11,062 nucleotides of DNA, from positions 1 to 11,062 of the forward strand of contig CALBXV010000689.1 of the NCBI GenBank assembly GCA_937890045.1, written 5' to 3'. Positions 1 to 6,065 of this stretch are shown here, piece after piece. Position 1 is the stretch's first letter; every line of letters starts with the position of its first letter. The notes beneath the pieces are model-generated. The model did no database searches and was not told where the DNA came from. It saw only the letters and a program-made list of their open reading frames with translations. A program made the position numbers and the translations under genes. The stretch is from an uncultured archaeon. GTDB lineage: Archaea > Thermoproteota > Nitrososphaeria > Nitrososphaerales > CALBXV01.

Positions 1-28
1 TGGATTATCGGACTTTTTTAGAGAATCG

Positions 29-114
29 TTTAGAATCAAGGACTTAGGAGATTATTGTTTAAAATCAAGGGCTTAGCATTTTTTTTGAAAATTCTTTAGA
101 ATCAAGGACTTAGG
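29..114. repeat. Three-copy 20-bp direct repeat upstream of a promoter
   Basis: Copies lie at 29-48, 58-76 and 95-114. Copies 1 and 3 are identical over TTTAGAATCAAGGACTTAGG; copy 2 differs at two positions and is one base shorter. Spacing is 29 and 37 bp, so this is not a strict tandem array. The last copy ends 15 bp before a TTGACA -35 box. That arrangement fits binding sites for an activator or repressor. Bases 1-76 could also encode the tail of an upstream gene (frame 2 is open to a TAG at 74-76), so part of the repeat may be coding. The sequence cannot decide between these. Confidence 0.6.
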
Positions 115-128
115 GACTACGATTTCTC

Positions 129-157
129 TTGACAAATCCTTATGGGTATGGTAGAAT
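129..157 (+). promoter_or_regulatory. Sigma70-type promoter (TTGACA-17-TAGAAT)
   Basis: The -35 box TTGACA is at 129-134 and the -10 box TAGAAT at 152-157, with exactly 17 bp between them. The predicted transcript starts near 164, leaving a leader of about 23 nt before the ATG at 187. The same hexamer pair and spacing recur at 10818-10846. Host-type promoters are typical of early genes in T4-like phages, so this probably drives the small-gene train that follows. Confidence 0.8.
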
Positions 158-186
158 ATAGACATAATCAAAGAAAGGATTATATT

Positions 187-360
187 ATGATATATGTTGC
201 GAAACCGAAGATTGCTAATTCTGTTGGTTTGAAAACATTTAAGTCCCTCTCTGCTGCTATAGCATACCTTGCTGAGTGGGGAGTGGAAACTATCGGTTCT
301 ACCGAGGCTGAGAAGGCCGAGGAATTGGGTTGGATAGGTAAGCTGAAGAAGGCTGCCTAA
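187..360 (+). CDS. Small hypothetical protein, 57 aa
   Basis: The frame is open from 142, but an ATG at 142 would lie inside the promoter. The ATG at 187 has AAAGGA at 174-179, seven bases upstream, and is the better start. The product is soluble and basic at the C-terminus, rich in Ala, Lys and Glu, with an N-terminal IYVAKPKIAN stretch and a likely helix around LSAAIAYLAEWG. I see no catalytic motif and do not recognise a family. It is the first gene after the 129-157 promoter and overlaps the next gene by one base (TAATG), so it is likely translated early in infection. Confidence 0.7.
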   Translation: MIYVAKPKIANSVGLKTFKSLSAAIAYLAEWGVETIGSTEAEKAEELGWIGKLKKAA

Positions 361-527
361 TGAAATACTCTGAGATGTATTTAGAGACTTGCTTTGAGAC
401 AGGTGAAAAACCCACTAAGAAAGGGTATTGTAGTTTTCAAGAATGGCGGAAGCGGGTTGATGCCCTATTTGCTGATGGCATACCTAGGCAAGGCCTTGCT
501 GATGGCATCGTTGTAGATGATACATGA
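360..527 (+). CDS. Small hypothetical protein, 55 aa
   Basis: The ATG overlaps the previous stop (TAATG at 358-362) and the stop at 525-527 overlaps the ATG of the next gene (ATGATGA). This coupling on both sides is the main evidence that it is real. The protein contains a CSFQEWRKRVDALFADG segment likely to be helical, and two Cys residues too far apart for a zinc ribbon. There is no signal peptide or membrane segment. I do not recognise it. Confidence 0.6.
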   Translation: MKYSEMYLETCFETGEKPTKKGYCSFQEWRKRVDALFADGIPRQGLADGIVVDDT

Positions 528-841
528 TGAAAAATACAGATCATAAAAAGAATTGCATATCTCATGTAATTGCAAGGTTTGGAGAAAGATTCGCTGAAGA
601 AGATTTCACCACTAAATCTAAGAAATGGGGTATTAATATCTGGATAGATGAAGTGTTGAGGGATGTCCTAAATGCCAAAAATACTGGTTATAAGGTTAAA
701 GATGGAATGGGACATAGGATGTTTTATAAGGTAGAATTTATGAACACAAAACCCGTTTTCGTATTGTGGGATATGTTTTTGGATTGTGCTGTAACTGTTC
801 TTACTGGTGATATGATGAATAAATCTAAGGATAAGATTTAG
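524..841 (+). CDS. Hypothetical protein, 105 aa
   Basis: The start is coupled to the preceding gene; an in-frame ATG follows directly at 527, and no clear Shine-Dalgarno separates the two. The protein is mixed alpha/beta. The C-terminal half has a hydrophobic strand pattern (YKVEFMNTKPVFVLWD followed by CAVTVLTGD) resembling the strand pairs of small RelE/colicin-like or phage DUF folds. That resemblance is weak and no catalytic residues can be named. No membrane segments are visible. It sits between a 55-aa gene and the sigma-domain gene, so a regulatory role is possible but unsupported. Confidence 0.65.
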   Translation: MMKNTDHKKNCISHVIARFGERFAEEDFTTKSKKWGINIWIDEVLRDVLNAKNTGYKVKDGMGHRMFYKVEFMNTKPVFVLWDMFLDCAVTVLTGDMMNKSKDKI

Positions 842-843
842 TT

Positions 844-1275
844 ATGAAGAAATATAAAAACTGGGGTATTGATATGGGTGGTCTTTCTATGACTGATCCA
901 GAACGCTATCGCAAGATTAACTATGTTCTTAACGATAAGGGTGTGCATACAGACCTTTTGGATGTAGTTGAGACTGCTCCATTGGAATATGTGTATGACC
1001 TTGCTGATAAGGGCCCTTCGCCTGAAGATGGTGTGATTGACTCTGACCTAAAGACTGCCGTAAGAAATGCACTGCTGTCCCTAACGCCTAGGGAAGAGAG
1101 GATAATACGGAAAAGGTTTGGTATCGGATTGAAGACTGATCACACTCTTGAAGAGGTTGGCCAAGAATTTTCTGTAACAAGGGGGAGGATTCGTGATATT
1201 GAAGCTAAAGCACTACGCAAGATGAAACATCCTTTTATTGCAAAAAAACTTGTGGGTTTTCTTAATGCAGCTTAA
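844..1275 (+). CDS. Standalone sigma70 region 4 (RpoD-like) protein, 143 aa
   Basis: Residues about 70-141 read as domain 4 of a proteobacterial housekeeping sigma factor. They include LTPREERIIRKRFGIG (80-95), TDHTLEEVGQEFSVTR (98-113) and IEAKALRKMKHP (119-130), ending in a VGFL close to the sigma C-terminus. The GPSPEDG segment (57-63) matches the region 3.2-4 linker. Regions 1 to 3 are absent; residues 1-55 are unrelated to sigma. In the recognition helix, Arg584 and Arg588 (E. coli numbering) are kept, but Glu585 is Gly and Gln589 is Asp. Domain 4 normally binds the beta flap and the -35 box, so the protein could be a flap-binding co-activator, a sigma competitor or a -35 adaptor. Identification of the domain is firm; the role is inferred. 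Confidence 0.9.
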   Translation: MKKYKNWGIDMGGLSMTDPERYRKINYVLNDKGVHTDLLDVVETAPLEYVYDLADKGPSPEDGVIDSDLKTAVRNALLSLTPREERIIRKRFGIGLKTDHTLEEVGQEFSVTRGRIRDIEAKALRKMKHPFIAKKLVGFLNAA

Positions 1276-1287
1276 AAGGATTTAGAT

Positions 1288-1773
1288 TTGTTACTTCATA
1301 TTAACGGTTCAAACAAGGCTAATCGTAAGTTAGTTGAAAGGGCCACTTGGTGGTACGCAGAAAAACTCATGGGCAAAAGGCTTATGAATGGTCTGGAAAT
1401 TCATATCAATCTTAAGCGAAACTTGGTAACTAAAGAAGGTTGTGAAGGCACAGCTATATGGGAAGGTGATTACTGTGATCGACCAAAGGAATTTACTATA
1501 GAACTTGATTTATCATATTCTATTCGGGATGCCTTGATCACCCTCGCTCATGAATTGGTTCACATTAAACAATGGGCCAAGGGTGAAATGTACGAATACA
1601 TAAAATCGCCATCAGTGCGTTTCCATAAAACAAAATTTGACCTAGATGATACAAATTATTGGGATTATCCGTGGGAGATTGAGGCGTTTGGTAAACAGTT
1701 GGGTTTGTTTGTTCGGTTCTGTGAAGATATCGGTATAGCAAATCGTGATGATATGCAAGAAGGAGTTAAATGA
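1288..1773 (+). CDS. HELVH zinc metallopeptidase-like protein (SprT/gluzincin type), 161 aa
   Basis: The start is TTG at 1288, supported by AAAAGGA at 1274-1280 with a 7-base gap; the next in-frame ATG would remove 27 residues. The motif HELVH (His88, Glu89, His92) is the classical HEXXH zinc site. About 40 residues later YPWEIEA supplies Glu130 and Glu132, either of which could be the third zinc ligand. The strand ahead of the motif (TIELDL) and the ALITLAHELVH helix fit small SprT-like or phage metallopeptidases. There is no signal peptide, so it should act in the cytoplasm. Substrate is unknown. It follows the sigma-domain gene by 12 bases and is probably co-transcribed. Confidence 0.75.
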   Translation: MLLHINGSNKANRKLVERATWWYAEKLMGKRLMNGLEIHINLKRNLVTKEGCEGTAIWEGDYCDRPKEFTIELDLSYSIRDALITLAHELVHIKQWAKGEMYEYIKSPSVRFHKTKFDLDDTNYWDYPWEIEAFGKQLGLFVRFCEDIGIANRDDMQEGVK

Positions 1774-1913
1774 TGTGGAAATTTAAAACTGATTGTAGGG
1801 GTGAGAAAACCACTGCTGTTGAAAGACGTTTGACTAAGTATAAAGTTGATCTGACTTCAGCCGAGAGTCGTGTCAAGTTTGGTTATAATTATTTAATATG
1901 GATAAAGGAATAA
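1773..1913 (+). CDS. Small basic hypothetical protein, 46 aa
   Basis: There are two in-frame ATGs, at 1770 and 1773. AAGGAG at 1760-1765 stands 7 bases before 1773, which is the better spacing. Both overlap the TGA of the metallopeptidase gene. The protein is Lys/Arg-rich with several aromatic residues and no recognisable motif. Its reading frame fills the space to the next gene cleanly. Confidence 0.6.
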   Translation: MWKFKTDCRGEKTTAVERRLTKYKVDLTSAESRVKFGYNYLIWIKE

Positions 1914-1917
1914 AATA

Positions 1918-2094
1918 ATGGGTGCTGTGAAAAATTGGATGATGGATATTGAGGAGTTCTGTGACGGACTATTTTACGGTGGTGACTCTGAGTACACTGT
2001 TGAGGAAGCTGCCGATCTGGTAGAATCAAAATTTGGGTCTGGGTCTGGAGATCATGCTCAGGAGTATATTGAAAAAACCTTGGGTGAAATGTGA
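1918..2094 (+). CDS. Small acidic hypothetical protein, 58 aa
   Basis: ATG at 1918 with AAAGGA at 1904-1909, 8 bases upstream. The protein is strongly acidic, with a Gly/Ser run (SGSGD) near residue 43 and likely helices at both ends. The stop (TGA 2092-2094) overlaps the GTG start of the SleB-like gene, so translation of the hydrolase is probably coupled to it. No family is recognised. Confidence 0.6.
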   Translation: MGAVKNWMMDIEEFCDGLFYGGDSEYTVEEAADLVESKFGSGSGDHAQEYIEKTLGEM

Positions 2095-2675
2095 GATTTA
2101 AAACCAAGTTTCTCATAACTGCCGTTACCGCGGCAGTTATTTCTATAACTATGTCATCTTCTTTTCCTACAGAGGGAAGAACTACATCAATTGAACCTGA
2201 TCATGCTCACATTGCGTCAGCCCGATGTCTAGCACTTAATATATATCATGAAGCCAGGAGTCAAGGGACTGCTGGTCTTTTTGGTGTAACTGCTGTTGTT
2301 TTAAATCGTGTAAATGACAGTCGTTTCCCCAATACAATTTGTGGTGTTGTTTATCAAGGTCCAACAAGAGAGAGTTGGAAAACTCGACAACATAAAGATT
2401 TACTAGCTGATGAAAGGATATATTATCCTGTCAGAAATAAATGTCAATTTTCTTGGTATTGTGATGGGAAGAACGATACTCCCCGTAACCAAGAAAAGTA
2501 TCAAGAAATTCTTGAAATGGTTAAAGCAATATTATGGGATGAGCTTCCGTTTATAGATATTACAGATGGTGCTTTGTTTTACCATGCAGATTATGTAAAT
2601 CCTTCATGGGCAAAAACGAAACAGCGGACTACGGAAATTGATGACCACATTTTTTACAGATGGAAAACTAAATGA
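2091..2675 (+). CDS. SleB-type cell-wall hydrolase with signal sequence, 194 aa
   Basis: Residues 1-25 form a signal peptide or anchor: basic MRFKTK, then a hydrophobic stretch with many Ala, Val and Ile. From residue 44 the sequence follows the Hydrolase_2/SleB pattern. CLALNIYHEAR carries the probable catalytic Glu54, followed by AVVLNRV, the QFSWYCDG block (119-126), and ALFYHADYVNPSW (161-173) with IDDHIFY at the end. The family cleaves peptidoglycan glycan strands. The GTG start overlaps the previous stop. An exported hydrolase in addition to the cytoplasmic lysozyme at 4909 suggests periplasmic wall cutting during lysis, or a structural lysin. The domain call is firm; the stage of action is inferred. 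Confidence 0.88.
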   Translation: MRFKTKFLITAVTAAVISITMSSSFPTEGRTTSIEPDHAHIASARCLALNIYHEARSQGTAGLFGVTAVVLNRVNDSRFPNTICGVVYQGPTRESWKTRQHKDLLADERIYYPVRNKCQFSWYCDGKNDTPRNQEKYQEILEMVKAILWDELPFIDITDGALFYHADYVNPSWAKTKQRTTEIDDHIFYRWKTK

Positions 2676-2911
2676 TTAATCTGAAATACTCTAAAGATGT
2701 TAAAAAAGATTACGAACAATTAAGTGATGGTCGTAAAGAATATATCAACAAACGTGCTGATAAGAAAGGCCTTTCGGTATTTGAATATCTTACCAAAAAG
2801 ATAGAGGAAAGATGCAAGGTAGAACGTAAAGCAGAGAAACGAGAGCAAGAACGAATTGCCAATAAACAGGAACGAATTGCCAAAAAACGCGAGGAAAAGT
2901 ATGGAAGGTGA
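2672..2911 (+). CDS. Charged coiled-coil protein, 79 aa
   Basis: The ATG overlaps the SleB stop (ATGA). The product is dominated by Lys, Glu and Arg. Residues 45-79 form one long charged helix containing a seven-residue duplication, ERIANKQ then ERIAKKR, which matches a coiled-coil heptad. The N-terminal half may form a small helical domain (YINKRADKKGLSVFEYLTKKIEE), reminiscent of ribbon-helix-helix spacing, but that is not secure. There are no membrane segments. The function is unknown. Confidence 0.65.
   Translation: MINLKYSKDVKKDYEQLSDGRKEYINKRADKKGLSVFEYLTKKIEERCKVERKAEKREQERIANKQERIAKKREEKYGR
2849..2890 (+). repeat. Tandem 21-bp repeat encoding a heptad
   Basis: Two adjacent 21-bp units at 2849-2869 and 2870-2890 share GAACGAATTGCCAA and then diverge slightly. 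Each encodes one seven-residue unit of the charged coiled coil. The period equals one heptad, so slippage here would lengthen the helix without breaking register. Confidence 0.75.
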
Positions 2912-2923
2912 TGGTGATAATAG

Positions 2924-3097
2924 ATGAAGCATGTTGAAATATCGTTAATGGAAGATGGCGAATTATCTATTGATGGTCAAACCAGACCAGCAGGAAATAT
3001 AGAAATTCGTGAGTTTGAAGATGGTGAATGGACAGGCGGTTCCTATGCAACCTATGACAATCTTGTAGAGAAAGTGAAAGAGGCATTAGAAGAATGA
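2924..3097 (+). CDS. Small acidic hypothetical protein, 57 aa
   Basis: The frame is open from ATG 2924 to TGA 3095-3097. A purine-rich GAAGGTGATGG lies upstream but is poorly spaced. The protein looks like a small beta-rich domain (VEISLMEDGELSIDG, then IEIREFEDGEWTGGSYATYDN) ending in a helix (LVEKVKEALEE), and is highly acidic. No family is recognised. It fills the gap between two well-supported genes, and its composition matches its neighbours. Confidence 0.55.
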   Translation: MKHVEISLMEDGELSIDGQTRPAGNIEIREFEDGEWTGGSYATYDNLVEKVKEALEE

Positions 3098-3171
3098 ATA
3101 TCTTTCTTACTATATATTAGAGAAATCAAACTTTGCAACTTGGATACGCAGAGTTAAGCCGGAGTGGTTCA

Positions 3172-3399
3172 ATGGAAAAGAGGGAGCCGTATGGGGATTA
3201 TATGGCACGGAGATTGCGTGAAAACCGTGGCCATTATGTAAATAAAGATGAACTGTTTAGGCATGAAATTGTAGACATGCAAAAACAAATTCATGGATTG
3301 CAAATGCGAGTTAAAACTTTGCGTGAGGTTATAGATGACTTATCATACAAAGTTAAGTTATTAGGCGGTGATTCAAATCAATTGGAGATGAAACTGTAA
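3172..3399 (+). CDS. Small coiled-coil protein, 75 aa
   Basis: The frame is open from a TTG at 3133, but the ATG at 3172 has GGAG at 3161-3164 seven bases before it and is chosen. The N-terminus is basic (MEKREPYGDYMARRLREN). Residues about 30-65 form an amphipathic helix (EIVDMQKQIHGLQMRVKTLREVIDDLSYKVKLL) with heptad spacing of Leu, Met and Val, so a dimeric coiled coil is likely. It has no membrane segment or Cys pair. The stop overlaps the next ATG (TAATG). The function is unknown. Confidence 0.65.
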   Translation: MEKREPYGDYMARRLRENRGHYVNKDELFRHEIVDMQKQIHGLQMRVKTLREVIDDLSYKVKLLGGDSNQLEMKL

Positions 3400-3710
3400 T
3401 GCCAACATATGATTTTATAAACAATCATACAGGTGAGGAATGGACAGAGATGATGTCTATTGCTGACATGGAAAGTTTATTAGAAGGTAATCCCGAAATT
3501 AAACAAGCATGGAAAACTGCACCTATGGTTGCAGGGGATCACATTATGGGTGCTGGACCTAAAGTAGATAGTGGGTTTAATGAACGTATGGAACAGATAG
3601 GAAACGCACATCCAGGCAGTCCTTTGGCAAGTAGATATGGTGGTAATAAGAATAAATCTCATAGTGAAATTAAAACAAGGAATGTTTTGAAAAAACATAG
3701 AGTGATATAA
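3399..3710 (+). CDS. Conserved-looking phage protein with FmdB-like start, 103 aa
   Basis: The protein opens MPTYDFINNHTGEEW, the spacing and wording of FmdB-family zinc ribbons (MPTYEY...), but has no cysteines, so the metal site is missing. The middle is helical (SIADMESLLEGNPEIKQAW). The end is a basic helix (IKTRNVLKKHRVI) following HPGSPLASRYGG. From memory, proteins of this layout are common in marine T4-like phages, usually listed as hypothetical or FmdB-like. The ATG is coupled to the previous stop, and the gene ends on top of a TATAAATA box, so it closes this transcription unit. The role is not known. Confidence 0.7.
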   Translation: MPTYDFINNHTGEEWTEMMSIADMESLLEGNPEIKQAWKTAPMVAGDHIMGAGPKVDSGFNERMEQIGNAHPGSPLASRYGGNKNKSHSEIKTRNVLKKHRVI

Positions 3711-3713
3711 ATA
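3706..3713 (+). promoter_or_regulatory. T4-late-type promoter box TATAAATA
   Basis: An exact match to the T4 late promoter consensus overlaps the stop region of the preceding gene and directly precedes the folded non-coding segment at 3714-3851. Late T4 promoters need only this box plus gp55, gp33 and the sliding clamp. A gp33-like gene is present in this window. The only other exact copy I found is at 9051-9058, also at the start of an RNA gene. Confidence 0.5.
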
Positions 3714-3802
3714 GGTATGGTGTTACGGGCGAGAGATACATACTTCAGCACCGATGCACAGCATCTTTGTAAGCTGGGAAGTCAATCCGCCCCTGTAATA
3801 CC
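3714..3802 (+). ncRNA. Candidate structured RNA or folded 5' leader
   Basis: Non-coding, with nested pairing. The outer helix is 3714-3717 with 3799-3802, then 3723-3726 with 3795-3798 and 3727-3731 with 3788-3792, with a 5-base bulge on the left and a 2-base bulge on the right. Inside, ACTTC 3742-3746 pairs with GAAGT 3778-3782, AGC 3747-3749 with GCT 3773-3775, and GATGC 3753-3757 with GCATC 3761-3765 around an ACA loop. I could not match it to a known riboswitch or ribozyme. It may be a small RNA of about 130 nt ending at the following terminator, or a regulatory leader for the gene at 3865. An overlapping 34-codon ORF (3717-3821) lacks a ribosome binding site. Confidence 0.5.
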
Positions 3803-3803
3803 A

Positions 3804-3851
3804 GAGAGGGGGGGTTTTTAAGCCCCCGGCTCCCCCCCTCTCACCTTTTTT
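3804..3851 (+). terminator. Strong GC-rich hairpin with T tract
   Basis: GAGAGGGGGGG (3804-3814) pairs perfectly with CCCCCCCTCTC (3832-3842), an 11-bp stem with a 17-base loop; six T follow at 3846-3851 after a three-base gap. A competing shorter hairpin is possible between the G run and CCCCC inside the loop (3823-3827). The Shine-Dalgarno of the next gene starts immediately after the T run, so the element separates two units or attenuates read-through. Confidence 0.8.
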
Positions 3852-3864
3852 GAAAGGACAACTT

Positions 3865-4209
3865 ATGACATCAATTAAAAGAATTACCACATTTCTAACT
3901 TCTATCGTAGTTGCTGGAATAGTTTTAAGTACTTCAATTGTATCAGCACAACAATCAAATTTCTTTTGTATACCTACTTACGAGCAACTAATTGAACAAA
4001 CTGAAAAGAAAGAATTGGTACTAGCATTTGCGGGTGTGGCCAGACAAGGACAGTCTCTCTGGTTCTTTATAAATGATACAGATTGGTCAGTATTTTTCAA
4101 AGATCGTGCAACGGGTCAATATTGTACTGCTCCTAATTATTATGGTAAAATTTTAGACCAAACCTCTACAGAAGACTTCTATAACGGGAAAGGCAATGAC
4201 CAGCAGTAA
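3865..4209 (+). CDS. Exported protein with signal peptide, 114 aa
   Basis: ATG at 3865 is preceded by GAAAGGA (3852-3858) with a 6-base gap; the frame is open further up but lies in the terminator. Residues 1-28 are a classical signal peptide: basic TSIKR, hydrophobic FLTSIVVAGIVLS, then VSAQQ with likely cleavage after Ala. The mature part has two Cys (FFCIPTYEQL and QYCTAP), which could form a disulfide, and a WFFINDTDWSVFFKD segment. That is consistent with a small periplasmic beta-domain. No family is recognised. It overlaps phoH by 14 bases. An envelope role (superinfection exclusion, lysis control) is possible but not shown. Confidence 0.75.
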   Translation: MTSIKRITTFLTSIVVAGIVLSTSIVSAQQSNFFCIPTYEQLIEQTEKKELVLAFAGVARQGQSLWFFINDTDWSVFFKDRATGQYCTAPNYYGKILDQTSTEDFYNGKGNDQQ

Positions 4210-4909
4210 AAAAAATAAAGAAATAAATCACAGTAATTTAGTAACTATTAAATCAATTACTGATAACCAAAAGCTAGTTTTTAACTCTTGGAAGGAAGGA
4301 AAAAATCAGTTTCTTTTTGGAGCAGCTGGTACTGGTAAAACATTTATTTCTTTGTATCTTGCTCTACAGAGTGTAATGGATTTAAAGAAACCTTATGACA
4401 AAGTAGTGTTAGTTAGGTCGCTTATTCCTACAAGAGAGATTGGTTTTCTACCTGGCGATGAGGAAGATAAGGCTGCACTGTATCAAGTGCCGTATCAAAA
4501 TATGGTACAGTTTATGTTTGAGATGCAGAACGAACAGCAGTTTAATAATCTGTATGATAAACTAAAGGGACAAGGTACATTATTCTTTTTGTCAACTTCT
4601 TTTCTAAGGGGGTTGACATTTGATAATGCAGTCATTATAGTAGATGAATGTCAGAACATGAACTTTCATGAACTGGATACTATTATTACTAGGGTTGGTC
4701 AAGATTCTAAAATTATATTTTGTGGTGATTTTGATCAGACTGATTTGATCAAACAAAATGAAAGAAATGGGTTACACGACTTTTTACGAATCCTTGAAGA
4801 GATGGAAGAATTTCATTGTTGTGAATTTACTATTGGAGATATTGTTCGTAGTGGCTTTGTTCGCAGTTATCTTATTAATAAGATTAAATTGGGGATAGGT
4901 ATAGAATAA
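4196..4909 (+). CDS. phoH: PhoH-family P-loop ATPase, 237 aa
   Basis: Walker A GAAGTGKT is at residues 42-49 and Walker B VIIVDECQN at 146-154. The PhoH-specific blocks VLVRSLIPTREIGFLPGD (71-88), FCGDFDQTD (175-183) and RSGFVR (218-223) are all present. Length and layout match the short PhoH proteins common in marine T4-like phages. PhoH is an RNA-linked ATPase; in phages its substrate is not established, and the link to phosphate starvation is indirect. The start ATG lies inside the previous gene with AAAGG only two bases upstream, so translational coupling is probable. A sigma70-like match inside the gene (4613-4641) overlaps the Walker B coding region and may be chance. Confidence 0.93.
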   Translation: MTSSKKNKEINHSNLVTIKSITDNQKLVFNSWKEGKNQFLFGAAGTGKTFISLYLALQSVMDLKKPYDKVVLVRSLIPTREIGFLPGDEEDKAALYQVPYQNMVQFMFEMQNEQQFNNLYDKLKGQGTLFFLSTSFLRGLTFDNAVIIVDECQNMNFHELDTIITRVGQDSKIIFCGDFDQTDLIKQNERNGLHDFLRILEEMEEFHCCEFTIGDIVRSGFVRSYLINKIKLGIGIE

Positions 4910-5352
4910 TGAACATAGATAAATTGAGAAGAGATTTAGAGATTGATGAGGGTGTTATCCATGAAATATATTTGGATCATCTTGGATATCCTACTTTTGG
5001 TATAGGTCATCTCGTTACTAAAGATGACTCAGAATATGGACATGATGAAGGAACAGCTATCTCTGAGCAAAGAGTCATTGATGTTTTTAACAATGATATC
5101 CGAACAGTTTTGGAAGATTGTGGTAGGTTGTATCACAATTTTACTACTTTACCCGAAGAAGTTCAATTAGTAATTGCTAATATGATGTTTAATTTGGGCT
5201 ATACTAGATTGTCTAAATTCAAAGGTATGAAACGTGGTGTTGATTCTCGTAATTGGGAAGAAGCCGCTGATGAAATGGTAGACAGCAGATGGTATCGCCA
5301 AGTAACAAATCGAGCAGATAGACTCGTAGTGAGGATGAGAAGTGTAGAATAA
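4909..5352 (+). CDS. T4-type lysozyme (endolysin, GH24), 147 aa
   Basis: The sequence aligns by eye with T4 gene e lysozyme: IDEG, YLDHLGYPTFGIGHLVTK, then IANMMFNLGYTRLSKFKGM and the DSRWYRQVTNRADRLV block. The catalytic residues Glu11, Asp20 and Thr26 of T4 correspond to Glu14, Asp23 and Thr29 here, all present. It hydrolyses the MurNAc-GlcNAc bond of peptidoglycan. It has no signal peptide, so release to the wall would need a holin; none is identified, although several small membrane proteins lie downstream. At 147 residues it is slightly shorter than T4's 164, missing C-terminal residues. The ATG overlaps the phoH stop and the stop overlaps the next ATG. Confidence 0.93.
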   Translation: MNIDKLRRDLEIDEGVIHEIYLDHLGYPTFGIGHLVTKDDSEYGHDEGTAISEQRVIDVFNNDIRTVLEDCGRLYHNFTTLPEEVQLVIANMMFNLGYTRLSKFKGMKRGVDSRNWEEAADEMVDSRWYRQVTNRADRLVVRMRSVE

Positions 5353-6065
5353 TGAAAAGATTTAATCATGTGCCAGTGAAGTTACCAGAGTTAGAAACAA
5401 TAACAGTAGATCGAAAAAGATTTTACGTTACACCAGAGGATAGAATTTATCCATCAATAACAACTGTTTTATCAATCCGAAAGAAAGAAGGATTGATGGA
5501 GTGGCGTAAAAAGGTTGGTGATAAGGTTGCAAATTATGTTGCGGCCAAAGCAGCTGCAAGAGGTACTAAAGTTCACCATATGTGTGAAGATTATTTGAAC
5601 AATGTACCTCTAGATTATCCTGAGAAATGGAAAAAACATGAAAAGGATTTTCTTCCTTTGTGTATATTTAACCAATTAAGGGATAAAGTTTTAACGAACA
5701 TAAGTGACATATATGCTCAAGAGTGTGGTTTGTATAGTAATAAATATAAGGTAGCAGGTAGAGTTGATTGTATAGCAAAGTATAAAGGTGTACTTTCAGT
5801 TATAGATTTCAAGACTTCTACTAGAGATCGATCAGATGCATGGAATGAAAATTATTACATTCAAGGTTCTGCATATGCAGAGATGTTTACTGAGTTAACA
5901 GGAATTGATATAAGTCAAGTAGTAATTTTAGTCGTAACAGAAGATGGAACTGTTCAAGAATTTATCAAGGATAAAAGTGATTTTTTAGATGCACTGACGG
6001 ACTCCGTTGATGAATGGAAAAAACAAAATGAGACAGATAATAGGGGTCGGCCAATCCATAATTAA
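5352..6065 (+). CDS. PD-(D/E)XK exonuclease, RecB/MGME1-like, 237 aa
   Basis: Core motifs are in the expected order: VHHMCEDYL (74-82), with the RecB-like His; GRVDCIA, with Asp139; IDFKTS, giving the D-X-K pair Asp152 and Lys154; and YIQGSAYAEMF, with Gln171. This is the PD-(D/E)XK arrangement of RecB-family and MGME1-type single-strand exonucleases. Similar proteins of about this length are widespread in marine T4-like phages. It probably processes phage or host DNA in the cytoplasm. The start overlaps the lysozyme stop (TAATG), so it is co-translated with a lysis gene, which is functionally unexpected. The fold call is firm; the substrate is not known. Confidence 0.88.
   Translation: MKRFNHVPVKLPELETITVDRKRFYVTPEDRIYPSITTVLSIRKKEGLMEWRKKVGDKVANYVAAKAAARGTKVHHMCEDYLNNVPLDYPEKWKKHEKDFLPLCIFNQLRDKVLTNISDIYAQECGLYSNKYKVAGRVDCIAKYKGVLSVIDFKTSTRDRSDAWNENYYIQGSAYAEMFTELTGIDISQVVILVVTEDGTVQEFIKDKSDFLDALTDSVDEWKKQNETDNRGRPIHN

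Noticed and set aside
1..128. CRISPR array
   Set aside because: There are only three repeat copies with unequal spacers of 9 and 18 bases, too short for CRISPR spacers, and no cas genes.
1889..2116. Minus-strand open frame of 75 codons
   Set aside because: It lies opposite a coupled + strand gene and the SleB start, has no ribosome binding site, and its low-complexity sequence is typical of an antisense shadow.
3717..3821. 34-codon ORF through the structured RNA
   Set aside because: It has no ribosome binding site (the ATG directly follows the TATAAATA box), and its stop falls inside the terminator stem. The base pairing explains the sequence better.
4067..4074. TATAAATG, near match to the late box
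   Set aside because: It lies inside the exported-protein gene with one mismatch and no gene start nearby on a suitable scale.
4613..4641. TTGACA-17-TATAGT inside phoH
   Set aside because: The bases encode conserved PhoH residues running into Walker B, so the match may be forced by the protein. An internal promoter for lysozyme remains possible but is unsupported.
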